From PALSA-505 sp963762615 (GTDB lineage: Bacteria > Actinomycetota > Actinomycetes > Streptosporangiales > Streptosporangiaceae), in the NCBI GenBank assembly GCA_963762615.1, contig CAVXLG010000014.1, forward strand, positions 40,088 to 104,087: a DNA stretch of 64,000 bases, given 5' to 3'. Of the stretch, positions 26,590-34,782 are shown one piece after another. A program made the translations under genes and the position numbers. The notes under the pieces are model-generated. The model made no database searches. It worked only from the letters and a program-made list of their open reading frames with translations, and was not told the origin of the DNA. Position 1 is the stretch's first letter. Every line of letters starts with the position of its first letter.

Positions 26590-26670
26590 CAGAACATCCC
26601 GTTCTGTACCTGGCGTGGGTGCTACGCGGATACCCAACAACCCGACCAGAACGGCGGCTCGGCGCGCTCG
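26590..26670 (+). repeat. CAGAAC two-box dispersed repeat, copy at 26.6 kb
   Basis: The 5' box CAGAAC-ATCCC-GTTCTG is a perfect palindrome, and the 3' box is CAGAACGGCGGCTCGGCG (26647). It begins 18 bp after the FetB-fragment stop and is the best candidate for a hairpin-forming 3' element. Confidence 0.6.
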
Positions 26671-26785
26671 TCCTTAGCGAGGTTCCGCTACGGACCGTGA
26701 CCAGCCGATTGACGAGCGCCATCGCGGCATGAGCGCCGCATTGTCCTGAGAAGGGATTAGGCGGTACCGGTCCGCGCGAGGCTCG

Positions 26786-27001
26786 TCAGCCCTTCGCCGG
26801 CCCCTGCTTACGCTTCCTGCGCGGATGCTCGATGACCGCGTCCGGGCCGGGGAACACCAGGCTGGTGTGTCCGTCGTCGAAGCGTACCAGGTAGGGCGGC
26901 TGCCCGCCCGCTCCGCGGACCTCGACGATCTCGCCCGTCCGCTTCGGCTGGCCCACGATGCTGCCGCGCACATGGAACCGGTCCCCGACGGCTGCCTGCA
27001 T
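26786..27001 (-). CDS. DUF1918 small protein
   Basis: 71 aa, covering the whole DUF1918 domain: AAVGDRFHVRGSIVGQPKRT, GEIVEVRGAGGQPPYLVRFD, DGHTSLVFPGPDAVIEHPRR. These are short SH3-like beta-barrel proteins common in actinomycetes; the function is unknown. A basic C-terminal tail (RRKRKQGPAKG) may contact nucleic acid. ATG 27001 follows GAGGAGGCAGGCCG. Confidence 0.9.
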   Translation of the reverse strand: MQAAVGDRFHVRGSIVGQPKRTGEIVEVRGAGGQPPYLVRFDDGHTSLVFPGPDAVIEHPRRKRKQGPAKG

Positions 27002-27214
27002 CGGCCTGCCTCCTCACTGGCGTTCCCGCGCTACCGTGCGCCGCAGGACACGCTCACCGCGTGCCCGCAATGCCCACCGCCAGTATCCACCCCGGCGCCG
27101 ATGGCCGGTACCGGTCCGGGTGCGGGCACCGCCCGGCGAGCGGCAAGTGAGACCGGCCTGAGGGTTTCCCGATGCCGGCCGTGGTGTCCACCGTGAACCG
27201 GTCGGATGAATGCA

Positions 27215-27350
27215 CGGCGGCGCTGGGCGACCATCAGCGCCCGGATGCGGACCCGGGGGTGCCGTTCCGTCCCCGGGGCGAGCCACGGCCCCGGCCGGAC
27301 TGGGCAGCCCGGGCGGCGCTGACCGCGTGCGCTCGCCGCCTGACGCGCAC
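27215..27350 (-). pseudogene. IS110-family internal remnant
   Basis: The sequence resembles 520-620 of the IS110 copy at the window start (shared ACCATCAGCGCCCGGAT and GGCGCTGACCGCGT with the same spacing and orientation) but is diverged, with no open frame. It is a fragment of the transposase middle part only. Confidence 0.55.
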
Positions 27351-27487
27351 CGCGGGCAGGTGCCGTCACAGTGTGTTTGCCTCCACCGTGGGTTCGTGCG
27401 ACGCTGGCAGTACTTAGCGAGCCTGGATCGGTCCAGACCATGTGCTCCCTCGCCGCTTGCAGCCCTGCACTGAAGGTGGCGAGAGCT

Positions 27488-27811
27488 ATGACATACCCCG
27501 GGATGGGCTATCCGTGCGGGACTTGCGGAGAGCGGCACCCCGGGCAAACAGCCGAGGCGGGCCGCAGCGCGCTGTGCATCTACTGCCGGACGGACAGATT
27601 TGTTTACTGGCCGTCAGCGATCCGGCTGTCCTTGGCCGAGTGCCCGGGGTGCCAGCGGCAGGGGCCAGCCGGCCGGGACATCGCGCCGCTGAATCGCCGG
27701 CTGGCCGCAGAGTTCAGCCGGACCACGGCAACGGCTCGCGGGCTGAGCGCTACCTCGCGGCTCCGGCATCCGCCGCCCGATTCAGCGCGGGCCGGCAGGC
27801 CACGTCCTTGA
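27488..27811 (+). CDS. Small cysteine-rich protein, hypothetical
   Basis: 107 aa from ATG 27488 (GAAGGTGGCGAGAGCT before it). The first half carries three CxxC-like pairs, YPCGTCGERH, CIYCRTD and CPGCQRQG, a likely zinc-ribbon. The second half is basic and low in structure. No family recognised. It could also be a decayed ORF, as the 3' part has little sequence character. Confidence 0.45.
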   Translation: MTYPGMGYPCGTCGERHPGQTAEAGRSALCIYCRTDRFVYWPSAIRLSLAECPGCQRQGPAGRDIAPLNRRLAAEFSRTTATARGLSATSRLRHPPPDSARAGRPRP

Positions 27812-27917
27812 TCGCTTCCCGCCCCGCACCGGGCCGGTGCGGGTGGTAGGTGCGCCCGTCGCCGCGGACCCTGCGGCACGGCCCAGCTTGGCCCTATAAC
27901 GGCAAGGAGCCGCCACG

Positions 27918-28307
27918 ATGTACCAGATACCAGGTGTTCTGTCCCCGGCGACCACAACACCCGCACCAGCCGTCCCCCCGATACGGCGGGCCCCCGGTCT
28001 GCCGCCCGGCAGCCCGCAAGCGCCCGAAGACGGCCGCGCCGCCGGCCCAGCCGAAGCCACCGCGGGCCAGGCCGAAGACCGCGAACCGACCGCGCTGGGG
28101 CTGAACGACATCGTGGTCGGCCGGCTGGTCACCGCGGGCCAAGACCTGCAGGCAGCGCTGGGACTACTGGGCGATCACCCCGCGAGCGGCAAGATACGCC
28201 ACGCCATGGATGAGATGGACCAGGCTATCCGGGATATCCGGGACACTATTCTCGATCATCCGGCGGGTGAGCAGCCCCCCCTCGGCACATCCAGGAGCAC
28301 AACCTGA
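27918..28307 (+). CDS. HisKA_3-like dimerisation domain protein lacking the phospho-acceptor His
   Basis: 129 aa from ATG 27918 with AAGGAGCC spaced correctly. Residues 1-55 are Pro/Ala-rich and probably disordered. Residues 59-115 (LNDIVVGRLVTAGQDLQAAL, GLLGDHPASGKIRHAMDEMD, QAIRDIRDTILDH) match the DHp helices of DevS/NarX-type sensor kinases, where the motif is LHD-x-V-x-x-RL. The phospho-accepting His is Asn63 here, and neither sensor nor ATPase domain is present. A dimerising decoy of such kinases is one possibility; a decayed kinase fragment is the other. The good ribosome site and clean ends favour a real small gene. Confidence 0.6.
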   Translation: MYQIPGVLSPATTTPAPAVPPIRRAPGLPPGSPQAPEDGRAAGPAEATAGQAEDREPTALGLNDIVVGRLVTAGQDLQAALGLLGDHPASGKIRHAMDEMDQAIRDIRDTILDHPAGEQPPLGTSRSTT

Positions 28308-28439
28308 ACCAGGAAAGCCATACCAGCCAGCATGCGGAGATCAGCGCCAGGACTGACGCGGCCCGCTTTCGCGGTGCAGCCGTCGCTATGGCCACGATGA
28401 TCGTTGAACCCGCGCCGGGGACGCCAGGCAAGAGGCCGC

Positions 28440-28645
28440 ACATCAGCACCTCCGGTCGGCGGGTCCGGGTCTTCGTGTCCTCAGCCCTTCAGGAGCGGGC
28501 AGCTAAGCCGGCCGCGGCCCGGGCGCGATCACCGGGCTGCGCCTCGCCTTAGTGATGTCCGGGCTCCGGGGACGGCCGCACCCGGCCCGTGAGCTCTACT
28601 GGGCTTATCTCGCTCGAACCGAAGCGCTCGCCGGGATTTGCTGGG
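28440..28645 (+). pseudogene. DUF4062 domain remnant
   Basis: RRVRVFVSSALQERAAKPAA in one frame, then LRLALVMSGLRGRPHPAREL and YWAYLARTEALAGICW in the next, together match the DUF4062 domain that opens many STAND/NB-ARC-TPR proteins (VFVSSTLQEL...GARPHP-x-EL). One frameshift lies near 28530, and the rest of the gene is missing. A hydrophobic stretch at about 28680-28745 (AFLAAAIVALVGAATVAVSA) may be the tail of a lost transporter. Confidence 0.55.
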
Positions 28646-28797
28646 CCCCCGGGCGCTAGCGGCGCAGAGCGGATGGCGCCTGCCGCACCGCTTTCCTGGC
28701 CGCCGCGATCGTCGCGCTTGTCGGCGCCGCCACCGTCGCCGTGTCTGCCCGCACGGGTGGGCAGAAGAGCGCGGCCAAAAGTGGGTAGGGCCAGGGC

Positions 28798-29062
28798 ATG
28801 ACCCCAATGCTGGCCGCACCGCTGACCCCGTTCGCCGACGCCCTCCCGGTGCCACAGCGGCTGGTCGCGGTCCGGCAGAGCGGCCGGCTGAGCGTACCCA
28901 TTCGCGCTGGCGCGCACCGCTTTCACCGCCACCTGCCCGAGTCGGCGATCTGGGGCCACGACGGGACGGTCCCGGGCCCGGCGATCGAGGCCGAGCGCGG
29001 CCAGCCGGTCACCGTGCAGTGGCGCAACGAGCTGGACGGCGCGCTGCCGGTCGTCGTGACGA
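28798..29062 (+). pseudogene. Multicopper oxidase N-terminal remnant
   Basis: FADALPVPQRLVAVRQSGRL, then HRFHRHLPESAIWGHDGTVP, GPAIEAERGQPVTVQWRNEL and DGALPVVVT are the first cupredoxin-domain segment of phenoxazinone-synthase/bilirubin-oxidase-like multicopper oxidases. The frame then runs into unrelated sequence, and no copper-ligand motif (HCH) is present. ATG 28798 is the natural start of the lost gene. Confidence 0.75.
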
Positions 29063-29074
29063 CGACCGCTCTCC

Positions 29075-29259
29075 AGGCAACCGATACCAGCGACTCGTGT
29101 TCGAGCTTGTCGGAGCTGACCGCATCGTGCGCCTCTGCCCGGACGACTTCTCCGCCAGCCAGGGGTCCGGACCTGCGCGCCCAGATCGCCGGCGATGGCC
29201 AGCAGGGCCCAGTCGTGGCTGGTCAGCAGCGCCCGGTTCCCTACCTGTAAAACTAGCAA
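29075..29259 (-). pseudogene. Winged-helix regulator N-terminal remnant
   Basis: The minus strand encodes GNRALLTSHDWALLAIAGDL followed by GAQVR, the first helix of the MarR/ArsR-like proteins that begin LTNH-x-x-LLLIA-x-D. After that the frame is lost, and the sequence abuts the multicopper-oxidase remnant. The upstream palindrome 29249-29283 may have been its operator. Confidence 0.4.
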
Positions 29260-29283
29260 TACTGGAATTATATTGCTAGTTTT
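29249..29283. repeat. Perfect 13-bp inverted repeat in AT-rich DNA
   Basis: AAAACTAGCAATA (29249-29261) and TATTGCTAGTTTT (29271-29283) are exact reverse complements around a 9-nt loop. The AT content stands out from the surroundings. It could be an operator for the neighbouring winged-helix remnant or a bidirectional terminator; it lies 90 bp before the 23-aa ORF. Confidence 0.7.
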
Positions 29284-29372
29284 CTGATTCTAGTGTAGGC
29301 TGCTGAGCAGGACCCCGGGAACATCGCCGGTGACGGCTCGTGGTTCCCCGGGGCCGCCGGAAGGAGCGAGCC

Positions 29373-29444
29373 ATGCTCACCGTCCTGATCATCATCGCCG
29401 TCATCGCATTTGGCGGCCTGTGGTTGCGGCGGCGGCACCTCTGA
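29373..29444 (+). CDS. 23-aa single-helix membrane peptide
   Basis: ATG 29373 is preceded by GGAAGGAGCGAGCC, one of the strongest ribosome sites in the window. The peptide is a hydrophobic helix (MLTVLIIIAVIAFGGLWL) with a basic end (RRRHL) and then TGA. This is the form of small membrane proteins that tune larger partners or act as toxins. No homologue is recalled. It lies between the 13-bp inverted repeat and the HicA-like gene. Confidence 0.55.
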   Translation: MLTVLIIIAVIAFGGLWLRRRHL

Positions 29445-29598
29445 CCGCCGCAACCCGGGCCTGCGCAGCGCCTCGCGCTGGCCTGGCACCGGGTGCCATC
29501 CGCGCAAGCTGCCCGCAACTGCTGCCAGGCACGGGAGCAGGCCCTTCCAGCCGGAATATTTCGCAGCTCCGTCCCTGACGGAGTGGACAGGAGCACCG

Positions 29599-29895
29599 AT
29601 GTCATCGCCATCGCGGCTAGCGCACCTCAGCAACCATCAGCGGAACACGCTGCGCCAGATTTTCCAGCATCCTGCAGGCCACAACATCGAGTGGCGTGCC
29701 GTGCTATCGCTGCTAGAGGCGGTCGGCTCAGCCGAGGAGCGGCACGACGGCAAAGTTGCCGTAACCATCGGATCCCAGACCGAGTACTTCGACCCGCCCC
29801 GCCACAAAGACATCGACACCCAGGCAGTAGTCAACCTTCGCCAGATGCTGACCCAGGCTGGCTACGCAGCCAGCGCTGCGGAATCAGGACCCTGA
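29599..29895 (+). CDS. HicA/YcfA-like small protein
   Basis: 98 aa from ATG 29599 (CAGGAGCACCG before it). LSNHQRNTLRQIFQHPAGHN, IEWRAVLSLLEAVGSAEERH, DGKVAVTIGSQTEYFDPPRH and KDIDTQAVVNLRQMLTQAGY resemble an actinobacterial family related to HicA toxins: double-stranded-RNA-binding-like fold, with the conserved His in GHN and in PRHKDID. No HicB antitoxin is visible next to it, so a toxin-antitoxin role is unproven. Confidence 0.7.
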   Translation: MSSPSRLAHLSNHQRNTLRQIFQHPAGHNIEWRAVLSLLEAVGSAEERHDGKVAVTIGSQTEYFDPPRHKDIDTQAVVNLRQMLTQAGYAASAAESGP

Positions 29896-29956
29896 ATCCG
29901 GGCAGCCGGAATCCGCGCTCTCGGAGAGCATTTCCAAGAGCGCGTGTGCTTTCCCA

Positions 29957-30037
29957 CTACCTCCAGCGCTGCTTGGTCCGGGCCAGCTCCAATGCGAGCT
30001 TCTCGTTCTCCTTCCGCAGCCGCTCGTTGTCCACCTC
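29957..30037 (-). pseudogene. IS3-type orfA, 3' piece separated by the IS21 insertion
   Basis: The minus strand encodes EVDNERLRKENEKLALELAR followed by TKQRWR and TAG, the C-terminal leucine-zipper region of an IS3-type OrfA. It continues the frame of the 35637-35870 piece (PSRSQAEV | DNERLRKENE) once the IS21 element and one 6-bp duplicate (CACCTC, 30032-30037) are removed. Confidence 0.75.
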
Positions 30038-30057
30038 TGCTAGCGGCCACGAGAAAA

Positions 30058-30147
30058 TCCCGGTGTGCGGCCAGTTAGCTCCCGGTGTGCGGTCATCAGA
30101 ATTCCCGGTGCGCGGTCATGAGATCTCCTGGCGTGCGGCGTGTCCTG
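30058..30147 (+). repeat. Tandem IS21 end repeats (transposase-binding sites)
   Basis: Units starting at 30058, 30080, 30103 and 30126 share TCCCGGTGTGCGGTCAT with a 22-23 bp period, and the fourth is diverged. Multiple subterminal repeats are a hallmark of IS21 ends. One reversed copy core (CACCGGGA) is seen near 35568 at the other end. Confidence 0.75.
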
Positions 30148-30216
30148 ATGCGAGTGATCCGTCCGGGGTGGGTGGGTTCGAGGTGTCTGTTTCTCGCCCA
30201 TCGTCCCGGAGGGACC

Positions 30217-31728
30217 GTGACCAAGTCTGGCAGGGAGATCATGGAGATTCTGGAGGCGTTTGACCTGACTGGCTGCGCCCATTCGGCGGCGCAGCTGGCC
30301 GGGACTGATGGTAAGACCGTGGCCCGGTATGTGGTGCTGCGGGATGGCGGGGCCGATCCGGCCGCGCGTGAGCGACGTCCCCGCTCAGTCGGTGTGTTCG
30401 CCGGGAAGGTCGGGGAACTGGTCGACCGGTCCGGTGGCAGGATCCGCGCTGATGTGGTGCACCGCAAGCTGACCGCGATGGGTTATGGCGGGTCGGAGCG
30501 GACGACGCGGCGGGCGGTGGCGGAGGCTAAGGCGAGCTGGCGGGCCGGGCACCGGCGAACCTGCCGGCCGTGGATACCGGAGCCGGGGATGTGGCTGCAG
30601 TGGGATTGGGGCGAGGGCCCGCGGATCGGCGGCCGCCGGACGCAGTTGTTCTGCTGCTGGCTGGCGTGGTCGCGGTTCCGGGTTGTCCTGCCCTCGCGGG
30701 ATCAGGGCCTGGGCAGCCTGACTGCGTGCCTGGACCGGGCGCTGCGGCTGGCCGGCGGCGCGCCGGCGTACCTGCTGACCGGCAACGCGAAGACGGTGAC
30801 GGTCGAGCATGTGGCCGGGATACCGGTCCGTCATCCGGACATGGTGGCGCTGGGCCGTCATTACGGCTGCACGGTGGAGACGTGCCGGCCGTTCGATCCC
30901 GAGTCCAAGGGCGGCACCGAGGCCACTGTGAAGATCGCCAAGGCGGACCTGGTGCCCGCGGAGGCGGACCTGCGCGCGGAGTACGCCAGCTTCGCCGAGC
31001 TGGAGGCGGACTGCGAGGCCTGGTGCGAGCGGGTCAACGGCCGCGTGCACCGCGAAAGCGCCGCGGTGCCCGGGCAGCGGCTGGCCGCCGGGCGGGAGCA
31101 CCTGCACCCGCTGCCCGCGCAGCCGTATGTGCTGGCCCTGGGGGAGGAACGGCTGGTCAATGATGATCAGACGGTCCGGTTCGGGTCAGTGCGGTACTCG
31201 ACCCCGCCCGGCCATGCCGGGCAGCGGGTGTGGTGCCGGGTGCACGGCAGCGAGCTGGTCATGGTGGCCCGCTCCGGCACCGGGCTGGCCGAGATCACTC
31301 GCCACCTCCTGTCCACGCCGGGGAATCCGCGGATCTGCGATGAGCACTACCCCCGCCACCCGGGCGGGAACGGCCCCCGGCAGCCCCGGCCACGGGCCCG
31401 CACCCGCGCCGGGGAAGCCTTCCTGGAGCTGGGCGAGGGCGCCGCCCGGTGGCTGACCGAGGCCGCCGCGGCCGGGACGCAGCGGATCCGCGCCAAGATG
31501 GCCCGCGCGGTCGAGCTTGCCGCGGTGGTCGGCACTGCCCGCGTCGATCAGGCCCTCGGCCTGGCGGCGATCACCGGCCGGTTCGCCGATGATGACCTGC
31601 CTGCGATCTTGGACCACCTGGCAGTGCACGCCACGGCCGGGCAGGTGGTGACCGCCGATGAGGCGCACTCGGCCCAGCCTGGTACCGGCGGGTGGGCCGC
31701 ACTGGGTGCCGCGGAGGTGACCCGGTGA
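30217..31728 (+). CDS. istA: IS21-family transposase IstA
   Basis: 503 aa from GTG 30217 (CCCGGAGGGACC before it; the open frame extends upstream through the end repeats, which makes the later start better). An N-terminal helix-turn-helix (CAHSAAQLAGTDGKTVARYV) precedes the rve/DDE core. The first Asp is in MWLQWDWGEGPRIGGR, the second in the LLTGNAKTVTV region, and the Glu is in RPFDPESKGGTEATVKIAK. The C-terminal Mu-type beta-barrel follows (GSVRYSTPPGHAGQRVWCRV). The second acidic residue normally in TDN is replaced by GNAK, which may weaken catalysis. Its stop overlaps the next start (GTGA). Confidence 0.93.
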   Translation: MTKSGREIMEILEAFDLTGCAHSAAQLAGTDGKTVARYVVLRDGGADPAARERRPRSVGVFAGKVGELVDRSGGRIRADVVHRKLTAMGYGGSERTTRRAVAEAKASWRAGHRRTCRPWIPEPGMWLQWDWGEGPRIGGRRTQLFCCWLAWSRFRVVLPSRDQGLGSLTACLDRALRLAGGAPAYLLTGNAKTVTVEHVAGIPVRHPDMVALGRHYGCTVETCRPFDPESKGGTEATVKIAKADLVPAEADLRAEYASFAELEADCEAWCERVNGRVHRESAAVPGQRLAAGREHLHPLPAQPYVLALGEERLVNDDQTVRFGSVRYSTPPGHAGQRVWCRVHGSELVMVARSGTGLAEITRHLLSTPGNPRICDEHYPRHPGGNGPRQPRPRARTRAGEAFLELGEGAARWLTEAAAAGTQRIRAKMARAVELAAVVGTARVDQALGLAAITGRFADDDLPAILDHLAVHATAGQVVTADEAHSAQPGTGGWAALGAAEVTR

Positions 31729-31919
31729 GCCAGGACACGGTGGTGAACGGCCCGGCCGTCTACGAGTGCCGGGACTGCGGCGAGCGGCAAGCCGGCATCC
31801 GCCGGTGCGAGGACTGCAACCTGTTCATGCGCCGGCTCGGGCCCGGCGGCAGCTGCCCGCACTGCGACGAGCCCGTGCTCGTCGCCGACCTGCTCGCAGT
31901 GCCGGGGCAGGCCCGGTGA
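31725..31919 (+). CDS. Zinc-ribbon small protein between istA and istB
   Basis: 64 aa from GTG 31725. YECRDCGERQ, IRRCEDCNLFMRRLG and CPHCDEPV give three CxxC pairs, a double zinc-ribbon-like protein. The start overlaps the istA stop by four bases and its stop overlaps the istB start by four bases (GTGA both times), so all three are translationally coupled. The standard IS21 has only istA and istB. This suggests an accessory transposition factor, for which there is no direct evidence. Confidence 0.75.
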   Translation: MSQDTVVNGPAVYECRDCGERQAGIRRCEDCNLFMRRLGPGGSCPHCDEPVLVADLLAVPGQAR

Positions 31920-32259
31920 GCGGCGCGGCAGCGCCGCCGGTCCCGGCTGAGCTGGAGACCCTGATGCGCCGGATGCGGCTGCCCTACCTGCGCAAAGCGG
32001 CGCCCGATGTGCTGGCCACCGCCCGCGCCCAGCGGTGGGACCCAGCCGAGGTGCTGCGCGTGCTGCTGGCCGAAGAAGTCACCGGCCGCGACGCCGCCAC
32101 CCGCCGGACCCGCCGGACCGCAGCCGGCTTCCCGGCCGGCAAGACATTCGCCACCTGGCGCCCCAGCGACTCCTCTATCCCCGCCCCCACCCAGGACGCC
32201 CTGGCCACGCTCGAATGGATCGGCCGGGCCGAGAACCTGGCCGTCGCCGGACCGTCCGG
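31916..32259 (+). pseudogene. istB: IstB helper ATPase, 5' piece
   Basis: GTG 31916 starts the IstB N-terminus: ETLMRRMRLPYLRKAAPDVL, WDPAEVLRVLLAEEVTGRDA, TLEWIGRAENLAVAGPSG. It breaks in the Walker A motif GPSG|TGKSHF at 32259. The remainder follows at 35101. IstB is the AAA+ target selector needed by IstA, so this IS21 copy cannot move by itself while the insert is present. Confidence 0.9.
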
Positions 32260-32284
32260 TCATGGTTAACACTGCGCCTTTCTT

Positions 32285-34717
32285 TCATCGGGGTGTGTCA
32301 AATAGTCCAGGCTGGTCGTGTTTGACCTGGATACGCAGGCCTTTGCGGCGTCCGCGGTTGACGTGGACTGCGGCGAGGTCGCCGCGTTGGACCTTGTGCA
32401 ACACCGTCTGGCGGGCCACTCCGAGGATCGCGGCGGCCTCGTCGAGGCGGACCCAGCCGTCGGGGACGTTGGGCACTACGCGGTCGCGGACAGCCTGGTC
32501 GATCCGGATCCGCCAGGGCGCGTTCGGGGTGAGCTGCTCGCCGGTGAGGAATCCGTCGCGCAGCCACCGGTAGATGGTGACCTTGCCGACGCCGAGGAGC
32601 CGTTCGGCGTCGGCGACGGTGACCACGACGGCATCCTCGCCGCCGGGTGTGACAGTTTCCAGCGGCGGCTGGAAAGCCGGGATGCCGCGGGAGATCCGCA
32701 GCGTTTTGACCCTGCTCTTGGTGAATAGCAGACCGGTGCCGGTTCGTCGGCGTTGCCGGCCCAGGATCAGGGCGATCGTGGTGTCGTCGTGGTGCCCGGC
32801 GAGGCGGCGGACGAGGTCGATGGTGTTCTCGTCGGTGGCCCGGAAGTGGCCGCCTGGTTTGGTCAGCGCCATGGTGAGCTCGGTGCACGCGCCGCCTTGC
32901 CATACGATCCGGATCGCGGAGGTGCGTGCGGGGGCATCGACGGTGACGACGACTTCGGTGAGGATGGCGCGTATCAGTTGCTTGCGTTCCCGGAACGTGG
33001 TGCTGGGCGCGTTGAAGATCGCCCGGACATCGGCGCCGGCGTGCGAGAGCCATGCCAGCTCCTCATCGGTGAGCTGCACTGGACGGCGGGCCTGCTGGGT
33101 GATCAGGTCACGTTCGGCTTGCCGCTGCGCGGCGAGCTTGCCCTCCAGGGCGCGTTCCAGGCTGCGGGCGACGAGCCGGTTCTCCGGCTCCACTGCGTCG
33201 TATTGGCGGCGGGCCCGCTCGGCCTCATAGCGGGCCCGCTCGGCGGCGAGCTCGAACGTGTGCAGCGTGGCGGCGTGAGCCTGCTCAGCGTCGGTGAGCG
33301 CCTGGGCGGTCGCGGTCAGCGCCGCGGGGGCGAGCACGGTGAACATCTCATCAAGCACGCGCTGCTCGAGCCGGCGCCCGCCGATGCTCTGGCAGCCTTT
33401 CTCCCCGCCATAGAGCTGTTTCGCGCGGGCGCACACATAGCGGGGGCAGTTCCCTTTCACGCCGGAGTAGCCGGTCTGCATCATCCGCCCGCATTTGCCG
33501 CACCGGATCCGGCCCTGCAGCAGTGCCGATCCTTCCCGGGCAGCGCCGCCGCCGGACCCGCGCGGGGCACGCCAGTTCGCCCGAAGCGCCGCGGTGTTCG
33601 CCTCATAGGTGACCCAGTCGATGAACCCGGCGTGATGGTCAGGGATCAGCACCGCCCACTGCTCGCGCGGCAACAGCACGGTCCGCGAGACCACTCGCCC
33701 GGCCGGGTCGATGCGTTTTTCGGTGCGGGTCCGGCCGAACACGAACACGCCGGCATAAACCGGATTGGTGAGCAGGTCATGCACTGCCGGGTAGGTAGCG
33801 GCCTGCCAGTGGACTCGCCCGGTGCGGGTCGGCCGGCGCGGCAGCAGCAGCCCGTCGCCGCGCAGCGACAGCAGCACCTGACGGGCCGAGCCCAACTCGG
33901 CGAAGCGGCGGAACACCGTCGTGATCGCCTCCGCGACCGCCTCGTCCGCGCTGATTACCACGGCGCCGGCCTCGTCGTAATCGAACCCGACTGGCAGCCA
34001 CTGGCGCAGCTCACCGCGGGCGGCCTTATGCCGCAGCCCGGCGGTCAGCCGGGACCGGATCAAGTGCAGCTCGGCCTCGCTCATCGTGCCCTTGAGCCCG
34101 AGCACGAGGCGGTCGTTGAAGTCGCCCGGGTGATAGACACCGTCGGCGTCGCCGATCAACGTGTCGGTCAGCGCGCACAGATCCAGCAGCTGATACCAGT
34201 CGGCATTGTTACGGGCCAGCCGCGAGACCTCGATGCCGAAGACGATCCCGACCCGGCCCAGGCCGACATCAGCGACCAGGCCCTTGAACCCTTCCCGCGC
34301 GGTCGCCTCCGCACCCGAGCGGCCCAGGTCGGAGTCGATAACCCGCACCTGATGGGCGTCCCATCCCAGCGCCACCGCGCGCTCGCGGAGCTCGTACTGG
34401 CGGACCAGGCTCTCGGTGTGTTCCCGGACCTGGGTCAGCGTGGACTGGCGGACATATACATAAGCATCCCGGCCCAGATGCACCGCGCCGATCTTGCCCG
34501 GAACCAGAACACCGGTCACATCACTCACCGCCAGCCCCCGCCCGGCAGCCGGCTGGCCGGCGGCGCCTTCGATCAGGACACTGCGGGCGATCAGCCGGGC
34601 AAGCAAGGCCAGCACCTGCATCCGGGTGACCTCCGGCAGCCCCCGCCACCGCTGATCCGCGTCAGCGGCACCCGCCATCGGCATGGCGAGCTGGACAGGG
34701 GCAGCGGCTACTCTCAT
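32285..34717 (-). CDS. Large serine recombinase with C-terminal helix-turn-helix pair
   Basis: 810 aa from ATG 34717 (GAAGGTG upstream; ATG 34726 is also possible). A leader of about 75 residues is followed by the resolvase domain: AYVYVRQSTLTQVREHTESL with the nucleophilic Ser, DLGRSGAEATAREGF, GIEVSRLARNNADWYQLLDL. Next are the Recombinase domain (ARGELRQWLPVGFDYDEAGA, NPVYAGVFVFGRTR), a zinc-ribbon (RIRCGKCGRMMQTGY, then CPRYVCARAK and GGEKGCQSIGG) and a long coiled coil. Two C-terminal excisionase/MerR-like helix-turn-helix units complete it: ERLLGVGKVTIYRWLRDGFL and AAAILGVARQTVLHKVQRGD. The last two units are not part of usual phage-type serine integrases and may replace a separate directionality factor. 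Confidence 0.92.
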   Translation of the reverse strand: MRVAAAPVQLAMPMAGAADADQRWRGLPEVTRMQVLALLARLIARSVLIEGAAGQPAAGRGLAVSDVTGVLVPGKIGAVHLGRDAYVYVRQSTLTQVREHTESLVRQYELRERAVALGWDAHQVRVIDSDLGRSGAEATAREGFKGLVADVGLGRVGIVFGIEVSRLARNNADWYQLLDLCALTDTLIGDADGVYHPGDFNDRLVLGLKGTMSEAELHLIRSRLTAGLRHKAARGELRQWLPVGFDYDEAGAVVISADEAVAEAITTVFRRFAELGSARQVLLSLRGDGLLLPRRPTRTGRVHWQAATYPAVHDLLTNPVYAGVFVFGRTRTEKRIDPAGRVVSRTVLLPREQWAVLIPDHHAGFIDWVTYEANTAALRANWRAPRGSGGGAAREGSALLQGRIRCGKCGRMMQTGYSGVKGNCPRYVCARAKQLYGGEKGCQSIGGRRLEQRVLDEMFTVLAPAALTATAQALTDAEQAHAATLHTFELAAERARYEAERARRQYDAVEPENRLVARSLERALEGKLAAQRQAERDLITQQARRPVQLTDEELAWLSHAGADVRAIFNAPSTTFRERKQLIRAILTEVVVTVDAPARTSAIRIVWQGGACTELTMALTKPGGHFRATDENTIDLVRRLAGHHDDTTIALILGRQRRRTGTGLLFTKSRVKTLRISRGIPAFQPPLETVTPGGEDAVVVTVADAERLLGVGKVTIYRWLRDGFLTGEQLTPNAPWRIRIDQAVRDRVVPNVPDGWVRLDEAAAILGVARQTVLHKVQRGDLAAVHVNRGRRKGLRIQVKHDQPGLFDTPR

Positions 34718-34722
34718 GGCAC

Positions 34723-34782
34723 GCAAATAGGTTCACCTTCCCGAAGTCGTTGGCGCGATCAGGGCAGGTCGAACCTATTTGC
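34723..34782. repeat. 12-bp inverted repeat between the recombinase and DUF5372-like genes
   Basis: GCAAATAGGTTC (34723-34734) and GAACCTATTTGC (34771-34782) are exact reverse complements 36 bp apart. They overlap the stop of the small gene and the leader of the recombinase gene. A control site for recombinase expression or a structural RNA element is likely. Confidence 0.65.

Noticed and set aside
30085..30216. Upstream extension of IstA through the end repeats
   Set aside because: The open frame would translate the transposase-binding repeats. GTG 30217 has a good ribosome site and starts at the usual place before the helix-turn-helix.
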